Notes: generated by a model from the letters alone, not told the origin. A stretch of 64,000 bases of DNA from CALDTK01 sp965213735 (GCA_965213735.1 CBDCAB010000006.1:2232001-2296000); one strand, 5' to 3'. Positions 44,365 to 52,603 are shown, counted from the stretch's first letter. Made by a program: numbers and translations.

Positions 44365-44504
44365 TCCGGATATAAGCTTCAGGGCTTGGCTGAGAGCGTT
44401 TATATTTGCTCCGGGTTTGATTAATGGTTGGAATGGCCACAATCTGTCGTATTCCCGCTATACCTAATCGAGAGGCTGGGCACAATCTTTAGGAAGCTGC
44501 ATAA

Positions 44505-45083
44505 ATGAATACAACCTTTAGCGCATCCGGTATTCTCAAAAGCTTGACGTACCTTTACATCCTTAACAGGGTATCTTATTTTGCACATGAATTATTAAAG
44601 TCATACATATATTACGACTTCAGTCACTATTACTTTGACATAGAGACTCATCATATACATCATATGAGCGACTTCACATTAATTTTGATCTATTTGGTAC
44701 CTTTCATTCCGTATTTCATTTTTGGGTGGTCTCCCATAATTGTTCTCAATGCTGCTTTGATAACTATCAACTATATGTATATTCACAATGATAATACCAA
44801 GGCGTTCATAAAGCATCATTTCTCGGCGATTTTATTGTTATATCTCATTGCCTCATTGATATTCATCTTAATGTCCGGTTTGAAGGGCTATGATGTCTCT
44901 GAAATGAACTGCGATAACTGTATGTTCGAGATATTTCTTGAAGGATATACCCCTTATGCTCCCCAACTGATTTGCGGGTTTGTATTTGGCAATGTTTTGA
45001 GCATAGTATTCTTCCTCGTTATAAAACTAGCAATGAGCAAAACAAGCGAAAACAAAAGCGGTGAGGACAAGGGTAAGCTGTGA
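44505..45083 (+). CDS. Polytopic membrane protein, divergent member of the island family
   Basis: The 192-aa protein has four predicted membrane helices (LILIYLVPFIPYFIFGWSPI, AILLLYLIASLIFILMSGL, LICGFVFGNVLSIVFFLVIK among them). Its C-terminal part has GYTPYAPQLICGFVFGN, which matches in place and pattern the PYAPYGSFTITYLLLGN block of the three minus-strand paralogues. It is AT-rich like them. No short exported partner gene is present upstream. Function unknown; by analogy with its relatives it may be an immunity-like membrane partner. Confidence 0.7.
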   Translation: MNTTFSASGILKSLTYLYILNRVSYFAHELLKSYIYYDFSHYYFDIETHHIHHMSDFTLILIYLVPFIPYFIFGWSPIIVLNAALITINYMYIHNDNTKAFIKHHFSAILLLYLIASLIFILMSGLKGYDVSEMNCDNCMFEIFLEGYTPYAPQLICGFVFGNVLSIVFFLVIKLAMSKTSENKSGEDKGKL

Positions 45084-45706
45084 CCTTGCTCATACAGCTC
45101 CCACTCCACGCGCTGCAACTTCAACAGCAACCTTTATGGTTTAGTAGCGGTTAGCGCACCCAGGTAAAGACATGGATGACCTGGAGCTTATGAATAGTCC
45201 TGTCTTGCGCGATCTGTTGGCGTGGCGAATCGTGATGAACATCTCTGAACAGGACAGCGAGGTCCAGGAGCAAGAGAGCTCACCGAGCTTCAAGAACCTT
45301 GAGCGCAAGTGACCAAGATATACATTTATTAGCGGGGTAATTAAAAGCAAATTCGCGTCGCCGAGCGACTTGCTCGTAGAATCGACGTCTCCATCACCTA
45401 GCGCACGCATGGTCCCACGAAGAAAGCACATGAACAGTAGCTCTTACGAGGCGCTTATAAGGCTCTTTATACAAGCCCAGCAGCTCGATAGTTGTAAAAT
45501 TTAACTGCACTTGAATTACGAGAAGCGAAGATCCTCGGAGCCAAATTGTATCAGACATGACTGGCTAGACTGTGTGATGAAGGTATGTATGGTCTATGCT
45601 AGCCTTGATCCATCAGAAATAATTACTGAGATAAATTTTAATAAGCGTATAGCGAGTTATGATTTGCACGATCCAAAGTAGTTGATTTTCTTTCTACATA
45701 CTCGTT
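45084..45706. other. Gene-poor stretch with possible coding remnants
   Basis: Two small plus-strand frames may be decayed genes: 45172-45312 (46 codons, MDDLELMNSPVLRDLLAWRI then an acidic Gln/Glu run) and 45577-45681 (MKVCMVYASLDPSEIITEIN, stop at 45681). Neither has a recognisable family. The minus-strand frame 45141-45431 looks like the shadow of the first. Confidence 0.35.
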
Positions 45707-46237
45707 CTACTTCTTAATCCATGAGCCTATGAACTTGTTCCACAGCGGTACAAATGTAACTAAAAAAACAAAGTTCCCTAAGAGCAAATATGTGATAGTG
45801 AAACTACCATATGGAGCATAAGGACCATATATTGTCTGGTTAGAATCTGTAAACAACTTTTCAAACCCAACAAAACACAAATGAAATACACAGCAAAGAG
45901 TAAACTTTTTTAGAATAGTGAAACTAATTTTTTGTAAAACAAATTCATTTGCTGAGTTTAACATTCGCAATAGTTTTACAAATATGTATAAGTTCATAAT
46001 GGTGTAGGGCAGCACCCAAATCAAATCATAGGCGATATTTCCGAATATAATTGATATCAATTTTTCCCACATTTCATCTCCTCGGTGCTGACGGAATATA
46101 TCACTCCTAATATTTTGTTCTGGCAGGTTAATATAAAGCAGATTGTTGATCAAAACAAAAAGGATCTTTAAAAAATAGTTATAGTACACGTATATGACCA
46201 CCCACTTTAAGAAGTTATTTTTTATCATTATCGGCAT
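45707..46237 (-). CDS. Island membrane protein, paralogue A
   Basis: The 176-aa AT-rich protein has about four membrane helices (VVIYVYYNYFLKILFVLINN, YDLIWVLPYTIMNLYIFVKL, LLLGNFVFLVTFVPL). Its last 40 residues, from PYAPYGSFTITYLLLGN to the end FIGSWIKK, are almost identical in paralogues B and C, while the middle differs. The start ATG overlaps the stop of the short exported gene by 10 bp (46228-46237). No family is recognised. The coupling suggests a membrane partner or immunity protein for the exported peptide. Confidence 0.75.
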   Translation of the reverse strand: MPIMIKNNFLKWVVIYVYYNYFLKILFVLINNLLYINLPEQNIRSDIFRQHRGDEMWEKLISIIFGNIAYDLIWVLPYTIMNLYIFVKLLRMLNSANEFVLQKISFTILKKFTLCCVFHLCFVGFEKLFTDSNQTIYGPYAPYGSFTITYLLLGNFVFLVTFVPLWNKFIGSWIKK

Positions 46238-46557
46238 GATACAATATCATTGGGAGTAGTTGATTTAAGTTTGTCATAGATCAATTCAAAGTCTAGGTGT
46301 TTGACTTGCGTGGTCTTAATCGATAAGCCTGCATTTTGCTCTACGAGGCGGTGATAAGCAGCGGGACTGAACTCCTTCAGCTGGACGGCAACTTTTGAAG
46401 AGCCGACAAGCCGGCAGGAGTCAAGCAGACAAGGACCTTTAGCAACGGAAGCTATATCGTCTGGAAATGTAGCTGGCGCAGCGGAAAGGCTGGTGCTCAG
46501 GAGGAGCGCGGCTAGTAGCAGGTGGAGGGGGCGGTGGATTAGTTGCGCGAGGAGCAT
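46228..46557 (-). CDS. Short exported protein sharing the toxin N-terminus, copy A
   Basis: ATG 46557 is chosen over the frame start 46680 because it gives 109 aa, exactly the length of copy B, and places CATAGATA 17 bp upstream. It has a signal peptide (LLAQLIHRPLHLLLAALLLS, then TSLSAAPATF). Next is a conserved segment (CLLDSCRLVGSSKVAVQLKE, YHRLVEQNA) also found at residues 30-75 of the 49905-51086 protein, then a tail unique to the short copies (KHLDFELIYDKLK, ending in Ser-Cys). The 5' half is GC-richer and nearly identical at DNA level to the other copies; the 3' half is AT-rich. Confidence 0.7.
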   Translation of the reverse strand: MLLAQLIHRPLHLLLAALLLSTSLSAAPATFPDDIASVAKGPCLLDSCRLVGSSKVAVQLKEFSPAAYHRLVEQNAGLSIKTTQVKHLDFELIYDKLKSTTPNDIVSCR

Positions 46558-46977
46558 GAGGGTGAGTGGAGCGACATAGATAGGGAGGAATGGGTTTGGT
46601 TGAAGCATCAGTCTGAAAATTCTTAACGTGTGGATTCCACCGGGACGACCGTTGCTGGATCGCATTAGGGGGGCGAGCATTCGTGCCGTGCTGTCCAGTC
46701 TGCTGATGATTTGGAAAGTCTACGACATCAACCGCAGGGAGTGGCTTACTAAAGAGCTACAAAGACTTGTGGTAGGAAAGGGTGACAAGCCTTGTAAATG
46801 GGTGCGGAACTGGGAGAAATAGACAAAATTCGGTAAGTAGTATAGAGGTGGTTATCTGATCATTTACTTTTCTACTAACCTCAAGCCACCACACAACAAG
46901 ACGTTCTAGATGTTTAATGGCTTCAACTGATTAAGAGGCGAAGGAGATTTTTCATATTAGTCAGATATACAGTAAAT
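46558..46977. other. Intergenic gap upstream of cassette A
   Basis: Holds the conserved CATAGATA element (46575-46582). A 64-codon plus-strand frame (46628-46822) has no relatives that I recognise and is probably chance. The part next to 46978 is AT-rich with no visible terminator. Confidence 0.4.
46575..46582 (-). promoter_or_regulatory. Conserved upstream element TATCTATG, cassette A
   Basis: On the minus strand TATCTATG, close to the TAnnTTTG -7 box, ends 17 bp before the start. The same element lies 18 bp before the start in cassette C (48660-48667) and in the toxin gene (51105-51112). Confidence 0.45.
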
Positions 46978-47508
46978 TTACTTCTTTATCCATGACCCTA
47001 TGAACTTGTTCCACAGCGGGAGAAATGTGAGTAAAAAAACAAAGTTTCCTAAGAGCAAATAAGTGATAGTGAAACTACCGTATGGAGCATAAGGACTGTC
47101 TAGTGCCTGGTAAGAATCAGAAAATAATAAGTCATATCCAATAAAACACAAATAAATTACACAGTAGAGAGTAAAAATAGTTAGAATAATAAAACTCATC
47201 TGGTGATAAACATATTTGTTCCCCGTATTAAGATTTCGTAGAAGCTTTGAGAAAATATATAGATTCATAATAGTGTAAGGGAGTGCCCAAAACAAATCAT
47301 TGAAAATATTTACGCAGATAAGTGAAACAAACTTCATTAGAAGATTTTCTCCCTGGTGTTGTAGGAATACATCCTTGCTAATATTATGTTCTGGAAAATC
47401 TATATAAAGCAGATTATTAGTTATTACAAAGAATATTTTTAGAGATTGATTGTAAAAAATGTATACCAGAATTACTTTTAGGATGTTATTCTTCGTTCTT
47501 AATGACAT
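46978..47508 (-). CDS. Island membrane protein, paralogue B
   Basis: The 176-aa protein is most similar to paralogue A, sharing LPYTIMNLYIF and the C-terminal PYAPYGSFTITYLLLGN block through FIGSWIKK. The external segment between helices differs (SDSYQALDS here, TDSNQTIYG in A). The start overlaps the short exported gene by 10 bp (47499-47508), the same spacing as in cassette A. Confidence 0.75.
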   Translation of the reverse strand: MSLRTKNNILKVILVYIFYNQSLKIFFVITNNLLYIDFPEHNISKDVFLQHQGENLLMKFVSLICVNIFNDLFWALPYTIMNLYIFSKLLRNLNTGNKYVYHQMSFIILTIFTLYCVIYLCFIGYDLLFSDSYQALDSPYAPYGSFTITYLLLGNFVFLLTFLPLWNKFIGSWIKK

Positions 47509-47828
47509 GATAGAAAATTTACAGGCGCATTTAATTTGAGCTTTTCATAGACAAGTTCGAAGTCTAGGTGTTTGGCCTGCGGGGGCTTAATCGATACAGC
47601 TGCATTTAGGTCTACGAGGCGGTGATAATCTTCATTGTTCGACTCCGGCAGCTTTACAGCAACTCTTGAAGAGCCATTAAGTAGGCAGGAGTCAAGCAGA
47701 CAGCTAGGGGAAACATGTGTGGTCGTGTCGCGGAAACAGCACTCCGCTGATGCAGTGAGGGTGCAGCTGAGGAGGAGCAAATAGATGCCGCAGCGAACAG
47801 TATGTCTAATTAGCTGGAAGAATATCAT
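47499..47828 (-). CDS. Short exported protein sharing the toxin N-terminus, copy B
   Basis: A 109-aa protein with signal peptide (FFQLIRHTVRCGIYLLLLSC), the conserved segment CLLDSCLLNGSSRVAVKLPE and YHRLVDLNAAVSIKPPQ, and the tail KHLDFELVYEKLK ending Ser-Cys-His. Its signal-peptide region is more diverged than in copies A and C, and it lacks the CATAGATA upstream element. The mature protein has an extra Cys pair (AECCFRD). Confidence 0.7.
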   Translation of the reverse strand: MIFFQLIRHTVRCGIYLLLLSCTLTASAECCFRDTTTHVSPSCLLDSCLLNGSSRVAVKLPESNNEDYHRLVDLNAAVSIKPPQAKHLDFELVYEKLKLNAPVNFLSCH

Positions 47829-47864
47829 GGCGAGATGAGTTTTGTATCTTCTGAAACAAACAAT

Positions 47865-48392
47865 TTACTTCTTTATCCATGACCCCAAGTACTTATTCCA
47901 CAGCGGCACAAAGATAAGTAAGAAAACGAAGTTCCCTAGGAGAAAATAGGTGATTGTAAAACTACCATATGGAGCACAAGGACCGAATAAGATTCTCTGA
48001 GAAGTACTTGTAAGGTAATGCACTCCTGATATACCCAAATAGACCATACACCATATGAAATAAAGCAACAGTATAGTAAAACTCATGCGCGCTGAAACAT
48101 AACGACTTTCTGATTTGGAAAGAACTATAAGTCTGTAAAAAACATATGCATTCATCAGTGTGTACGGAAGGAGCCAAATTAAATCAAAAATTAAGCTCAA
48201 AGATATAAGTATACCGAGATTACGAAGTACGCTAGGGCCTTTGTACTGCAAATATATATCATCATTTACATAGTGTGGTATACCTGCAAATATAAGATCG
48301 TTACAAAGAATAAAAAATACCTTGATAAACAAATTATAAAAGATATACAGTAGTAGAATTTTTAAATATTTGGTGCGTCTAATTACTTGCAT
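47865..48392 (-). CDS. Island membrane protein, paralogue C
   Basis: A 175-aa relative of A and B with the same helix pattern (LPYTLMNAYVFYRL) and the C-terminal block (CAPYGSFTITYFLLGNFVFL ... LGSWIKK). It is the most diverged of the three. Its frame is intact although its exported partner is a pseudogene; the 10-bp start/stop overlap is kept (48383-48392). Confidence 0.72.
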   Translation of the reverse strand: MQVIRRTKYLKILLLYIFYNLFIKVFFILCNDLIFAGIPHYVNDDIYLQYKGPSVLRNLGILISLSLIFDLIWLLPYTLMNAYVFYRLIVLSKSESRYVSARMSFTILLLYFIWCMVYLGISGVHYLTSTSQRILFGPCAPYGSFTITYFLLGNFVFLLIFVPLWNKYLGSWIKK

Positions 48393-48641
48393 GATATGAA
48401 ACTTACCGGGACGTCTGATTTGAACTTTTTATGGCCTTGGTTGAAGGCTAGGTGCTTGACTTGCAGGGGCGTAATGGCTGCATCGCGTAAAGCGCCAACT
48501 AGCAGGCAGCAGACAAATACCTTTAGCAACAGAAGCTGTCTCGCCAAGAAACCGAACTGGCGCAGCGGAAAGGCTGGTGCTCAGGAGGAGCGCGGCTAGA
48601 AGCAGCTGGAGGTAACGGTGGCTAGGAGGTGAGATGATCAT
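48383..48641 (-). pseudogene. Short exported protein, copy C, inactivated by deletion
   Basis: ATG 48641 starts a signal peptide (ISPPSHRYLQLLLAALLLST) and the segment ASVAKGICLL, then the frame breaks. The expected tail is found in another frame (TPLQVKHLAFNQGHKKFKSD, ending FISCK and a stop at 48383). The locus is 259 bp against 330 bp in the intact copies, so 71 bp are missing within the conserved segment. This leaves a 70-codon out-of-frame product. Confidence 0.75.
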
Positions 48642-48659
48642 GGACGGTGATCGAGGCGA

Positions 48660-48667
48660 CATAGATA
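48660..48667 (-). promoter_or_regulatory. Conserved upstream element TATCTATG, cassette C
   Basis: Ends 18 bp before the pseudogene start. The sequence around it (GCGACATAGATAGGGAGG on the plus strand) is identical to that of cassette A, which points to recent duplication. Confidence 0.45.
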
Positions 48668-48867
48668 GGGAGGAAATTTGGGAGAGGGAGGGGAAGTTTT
48701 GCGGCCCCCAAATCTGTCAGCCTCGCAGATAATTTCAAATTAAAACGCCTCCCACTCGTCGGATAACTTGGTGGCGGTGACAGGGCTCTCTGTTAGCTCT
48801 AGCAAAGAAGCTGCTCATACATAAGTGGCTTTCCCGACTTCATCACCAATTACGCACCCGCGATAGC

Positions 48868-49293
48868 TTAAGCTGCTTGCTCTCGGCGGGGCTCTAAGCC
48901 ACAAATGAACTCCTCAAACGAGTCTGCAATAACCACAAACTGCTCCTCCGGTGCATGATCGGTCCATCGGTTCACGATGATCTTTCCGAAAGTATCCTCA
49001 TCAAAACTCAGACAAAAATGCCAACCACCGGGATCGTGCGCGAACGCCAGCAGATTTCCCCAGCCAATTTTTATATATTCGCGGAGGAGGCCGATCATGT
49101 CTGTATAAAAATTAAACTGAGACACCTCCCACTCTTGCAAAGCATTATCTGTAAAATACCTCTCTTCGTAGCTAAGCCCAGCATGCCACATTAGAAAGTC
49201 TCGCACCTCCGAATCTAAAGTGTGCCCTAGCTCTCTCTCAATAATTTTAACATTTCCTGTGCCTAAACGAGGCAGCAATGTCAGGGGTTTCAT
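48868..49293 (-). CDS. SMI1/KNR4 (SUKH) family immunity-like protein
   Basis: The 141-aa protein fits the SUKH fold: an N-terminal VKIIERELGHTLDSEVRDFL with the following WHAGLSYE, a central GWGNLLAFAHDPGGWHFCLS, and a terminal VVIADSFEEFICGLEP. SUKH proteins are frequent immunity proteins for nuclease and deaminase polymorphic toxins. It lies two genes downstream of the toxin-like gene on the same strand. It may protect against this toxin or be an extra immunity gene against toxins of neighbours. Confidence 0.8.
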   Translation of the reverse strand: MKPLTLLPRLGTGNVKIIERELGHTLDSEVRDFLMWHAGLSYEERYFTDNALQEWEVSQFNFYTDMIGLLREYIKIGWGNLLAFAHDPGGWHFCLSFDEDTFGKIIVNRWTDHAPEEQFVVIADSFEEFICGLEPRREQAA

Positions 49294-49414
49294 TTAATTC
49301 ATCTATCAGTAGCCAGATCCATAGAATGCGCGCCACTGGACTCATAAGGCCCCCGTGACAGGTTCGGCGCCATTAAACATCTCGATGTCTTAATCACCAA
49401 TGAAAGCACAGGAG

Positions 49415-49819
49415 CTAGTTTATTACGCTTAAGTCATTCGCGCTGTATCTTCTTGACTTCCTTTTTCCATTGATCTTTAATGTATACTTAAATTCACTAT
49501 CCTTGTGATGCCAAAAAAAAGAATCGATTTTCGCTGTACAGCCTGAGGCACTACCAGCCGAAACAACAACTTCTTCTCCGATATTTGCTATGGGATTCGG
49601 CAACTTTCTAATACTTGATTTATAAGTTATTACTGCTATTTCTCCAGCGGTCGTTTGTACCTCTAATGCCTCTTCCTTGAGAGTTACTACTTTGGCATAT
49701 GAAAATGGACTTAGTGAAGATTGGCTACTTAGTATATGGTTCAACCCTGAGGTGTAGCCTGCCCAGTCGAAGTACACCCAACAGCCTGGCTGAATGTCTC
49801 TAAAGTGTGATTGGCACAT
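49415..49819 (-). CDS. Candidate cognate immunity protein
   Basis: The frame extends to a TTG at 49867, but ATG 49819 is preferred because it overlaps by 20 bp the end of the tail that would complete the toxin frame (stop at 49800-49802). The 134-aa product has a beta-rich N-part (IQPGCWVYFDWAGYTSGLNH, YAKVVTLKEEALEVQTTAGE) and a basic C-terminus (YTLKINGKRKSRRYSANDLS). No family is recognised with confidence; a small Tudor/SH3-like fold is possible. Position directly behind the toxin suggests immunity. Confidence 0.6.
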   Translation of the reverse strand: MCQSHFRDIQPGCWVYFDWAGYTSGLNHILSSQSSLSPFSYAKVVTLKEEALEVQTTAGEIAVITYKSSIRKLPNPIANIGEEVVVSAGSASGCTAKIDSFFWHHKDSEFKYTLKINGKRKSRRYSANDLSVIN

Positions 49820-51086
49820 AACCCTGAAAATTACTGTCAAAGCTGTTCTGTCCAAAGCTTGCCTCAAATGTTGACTGGCTACTGCTCAGTGAGGAGGCTG
49901 AGGGCTAAAAATGACCTGAAGCGTTATCCACTTTGTATATTTTACCAGCTCTAAACTCAACCATGCCAGCGGCTTGTACCATAGGATTCTCTCCTCCAAT
50001 TAGCGAAGGATGAGGTGCATAGCCATTAAAAGGTGGGGCGGTAGCTCTCTGCCCTATCACTACGTTATCAAATTCGTCGACAACATACATGTACTGGCCG
50101 TTCATAGCGTCACCCGAATTTGGATCCAGCTTAACCTTACCTGATGGTGTTACATGCAACTCGGTTGATACTCGCCTTGTCGGATTTAGCACGTAGGAGT
50201 TGCCGACTAAAACGTTTTTAGCCCTATCAGCTGCATACAAACTTTCGTCCGGACCAAAGCCAATCTTGTTAGTTCGTTTCAGAAAAGCAAAAAACCGATC
50301 CTTATTTGTGGATGCGGTAATTGCATCCTTAAGCTCATTTATTCGATTGGGAAAGGCGCTTTGAAAACTATTAACTGCGTCAAGATTGAAAGGGACGTTC
50401 CTTACCCCCGGAAAATCTATCATCGTCTTCCACGCCCCAACCGCCCCCTTTATATCCCCTACTATCTGCTTTAACGTAGGAATCAGCTCCTTGACCAGCG
50501 TCGTAGGGTTTTCCTTGGCAGCTTTGAGGTACTTCTTGGCAACGGGAGCAGCCGCCTTAGCTACTGGTCCAATGAGCTCAGTGAACCCATTGATGAGTGT
50601 CGAGCCGAGCATCTCCTGCAATAGACCCGCCCAGAAGGTACCAGCTGCTGCGCGGAGCTGTGGAGGACCACGGCTACCGATGCAATCTGGCGGTGCATTA
50701 GCGATGTAGTCTATGACATCGGCGAGAACATTAACAGCGATAATGGCGAGTCTGCCTTCTAAAATGGTGGACTCTAGAATTGTTGCTCCAAGGCCTGCGG
50801 TGAGGAGATCGGATTGCTCAATGGCTTGGGAGAGGGTGGTGGCAGGGCGACACGCCACAGCTGCATTTAAGTCTATGAGGCGGTAACAGTCAGCGGGACA
50901 AAATTCCTTTAAATCTGCTGCAACACGCGAAGCGCCGCTTATCAGGGAGAAGTCAAGCAAGCACAGACTTTTATCGACGAAAGCTGTATCGCCTGAAAAG
51001 GTAGCTGGCGCAGCGAAAAGGTTGGTGCTCAGGAGGAGTACGGCCACGAGCTGCTGGAAATAAAAACCTAATGATGTAAAGCCCAT
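49800..51086 (-). CDS. Polymorphic-toxin-like exported protein, interrupted by an in-frame TAG
   Basis: The uninterrupted frame is 49905-51086 (393 aa). It has a signal peptide (TSLGFYFQQLVAVLLLSTNL), the N-terminal segment shared with the short exported proteins (about 25-75; ASRVAADLKEFCPADCYRLI), a helical middle (LIGPVAKAAAPVAKKYLKAA) and a C-terminal domain ending MVEFRAGKIYKVDNASGHF. From memory this ending resembles a C-terminal toxin module that usually continues SGHFKPS. Here TAG (49907-49905) replaces the expected codon, and the frame goes on PSASSLSSSQSTFEASFGQN ... FQGYVPITL to a stop at 49800-49802. It could be a pseudogene, a read-through product or a sequencing error. Toxin activity is inferred. 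Confidence 0.65.
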
Positions 51087-51104
51087 GCCGAACTAACTTG
51101 GCAA

Positions 51105-51112
51105 CATAGATA
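51105..51112 (-). promoter_or_regulatory. Conserved upstream element TATCTATG, toxin-like gene
   Basis: Ends 18 bp before ATG 51086. A TTTTGAC lies about 23 bp upstream and could act as a -33 element, though the spacing is a little long. Confidence 0.45.
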
Positions 51113-51212
51113 AAAAGGATTTGACTAAACTGCGTCAAAAGAGACCTAGAGCTGGAGGAGCAGCTTAATCACCCATCCATTTAAGGCGTCGGAAACTCCC
51201 ACATTCTACCTC

Positions 51213-51740
51213 CTAACTACCCTCCACCTCATCAAGCTGAATCTCAAACACCAGCACATTATCCCCCGTTATCCCAGCCTGTGCATTGCCACTTGATCCA
51301 TAACCGAGCCGCGGACGCACCAACATCCAAATGCGACCGCCTTCTCCAATGAGAGGTAAGCCCACTTGCCAAGCCTCAATCACCCGGTTGAGCGGAAACC
51401 TGCTCGCTTGACGACCATCAGTTGAGTCGAACACATCTCCATCGGTAAAGTACCCCTTGTACCGCGCGATGACTACAGAATCAAGAGTAGGTTTGTTGCC
51501 GCTGCCCGCATCTTGTATCACGTAGACCAAGCCTTCTGGAGAGACGATCGTGTCCATGTTATTGGCCGCCACGAAGCGATCAATTTGCTCCTGTGGAGTG
51601 CCCGAGCGAGGAGTGACCTCAATATCAGTCCACGTAGCATCGACAATTGGTTGCAAATCCGGCTGATCATCGTCGCTCGTGCAGGCATTCAGCAGCAGAA
51701 AAGTGCAAAGCGCGTAGCTGAGTAAGCATCGTCGTCCCAT
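51213..51740 (-). CDS. FKBP-type peptidyl-prolyl isomerase lipoprotein
   Basis: The 175-aa protein has a lipoprotein signal (CLLSYALCTFLLLNAC, lipobox LNAC), a linker (TPQEQIDRFVAANN) and an FKBP domain (about 65-172): VVIARYKGYFTDGDVFDSTD, VIEAWQVGLPLIGEGGRIWM, RPRLGYGSSG, and the closing VLVFEIQLDEV. It would assist folding at proline bonds in the periplasm. It is downstream of a paralogue with 12 bp between them. Both lie inside the inverted repeats that bound the island but have host-like composition. Confidence 0.9.
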   Translation of the reverse strand: MGRRCLLSYALCTFLLLNACTSDDDQPDLQPIVDATWTDIEVTPRSGTPQEQIDRFVAANNMDTIVSPEGLVYVIQDAGSGNKPTLDSVVIARYKGYFTDGDVFDSTDGRQASRFPLNRVIEAWQVGLPLIGEGGRIWMLVRPRLGYGSSGNAQAGITGDNVLVFEIQLDEVEGS

Positions 51741-51752
51741 CCGACAAAGGTG

Positions 51753-52226
51753 CTAAAAGTCGATCAGCTCGATATCAAATACCAGAACACTTGTCGGGGT
51801 AATGCCAGTGCCTGGAGGAGGTCGGTTGCCGTAAGCGGTGCTTGGCGGGGCAAGAATCTTAACTTTTCCTCCCCGACCTACGAGTGGTATAGCCTCCTGC
51901 CAAGCCTGCACCAACTGATTCAGACCAAAAGTGCGCGGACTATCCGTGGTCTGATCGAACACCTGCCCATTCACCAAGTAACCTTTGTAGTGGATAGTGA
52001 TATTGTCGTTGACTGTCGGCTTGGCATCTCCACCCGGCTCTTCAATGATATAGACTAAACCAGTCGAGGTGGTCTGTTCATCTTCGATTCCGTTAGCGTC
52101 CAAGTAGGCCTCTATCTGCTCTCCGGGAGTAGCTGATGCATTTATATCCACAGCACTAGCGTCAGGTGATGAAGCACAAGCTGCTAATCCTAGAGCAGCT
52201 GCGAAAAGAAAGACTCGAATTTGCAT
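51753..52226 (-). CDS. FKBP-type peptidyl-prolyl isomerase lipoprotein
   Basis: The 157-aa paralogue has signal QIRVFLFAAALGLAACASS (lipobox LAAC), linker TPGEQIEAYLDANG and an FKBP domain with ITIHYKGYLVNGQVFDQTTD, LVQAWQEAIPLVGRGGKVKI, PPSTAYGNRPPPGTGI and LVFDIELIDF. The AYGNR segment is close to the canonical AYG motif of active FKBPs. It is the first gene of the pair. Its start lies about 160 bp from the right repeat arm. Confidence 0.9.
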   Translation of the reverse strand: MQIRVFLFAAALGLAACASSPDASAVDINASATPGEQIEAYLDANGIEDEQTTSTGLVYIIEEPGGDAKPTVNDNITIHYKGYLVNGQVFDQTTDSPRTFGLNQLVQAWQEAIPLVGRGGKVKILAPPSTAYGNRPPPGTGITPTSVLVFDIELIDF

Positions 52227-52288
52227 AGGGCCAAAGATGCAAAGACTGAAATCTTCATCGTGTATTAGCTCCGCATGTAGGGTGCTGG

Positions 52289-52312
52289 CCTGACCACAAT
52301 GTTGTGGTCAGG
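52289..52312. repeat. 24-bp near-palindrome beside a heptamer tract
   Basis: Two CCTGACCACAA half-sites in inverted orientation with a TG centre. Together with the palindrome at 11604 it shows that palindrome and heptamer tract form a recurring module. Confidence 0.55.
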
Positions 52313-52603
52313 TGGGTGCTGGGTGCTGGGTGCTGGGTGCTGGGGGCTTCCCATTTGGTGGTAGTGACGTGCAATAAATCCGTGCGGCAGTGACGTGCCA
52401 CCCTGACATGCCATCCCAACGTGCTGTAAGGCTTCAACTGTATGAGCCACCCCGCTATAGCGAATTCCGACACCGCTACATACTCAGACAAAAGCGAAAA
52501 GAATTTGCTACCCCCGCACATTGAGCATATTACCTGACCAAATGAATGTGGTCAGGTGAGAGGGCAAAGCCAAATTGTTTATAACATATCAGCAATCAGA
52601 ATA

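Larger units (their letters stand above)
43304..44504. repeat. Left flanking repeat complex of the accessory island
   Basis: This 1.2-kb gap has no credible gene. It holds a heptamer tract (43355-43431), the second GTTCCGGGTAAACCC hairpin element (43440-43531), two 77-bp elements (43702 and 43956) with a long CTCTCAC heptamer tract between them, the CACCTGAC..GTCAGGTG hairpin block near 44080, and a 21-bp perfect inverted repeat (44289-44364). Frames in this stretch such as 43752-44015 are repeat translations. Confidence 0.85.

Noticed and set aside
46628..46822. 64-codon plus-strand frame upstream of cassette A
   Set aside because: No relatives, no start signal, and it covers the conserved promoter-side region only by chance.
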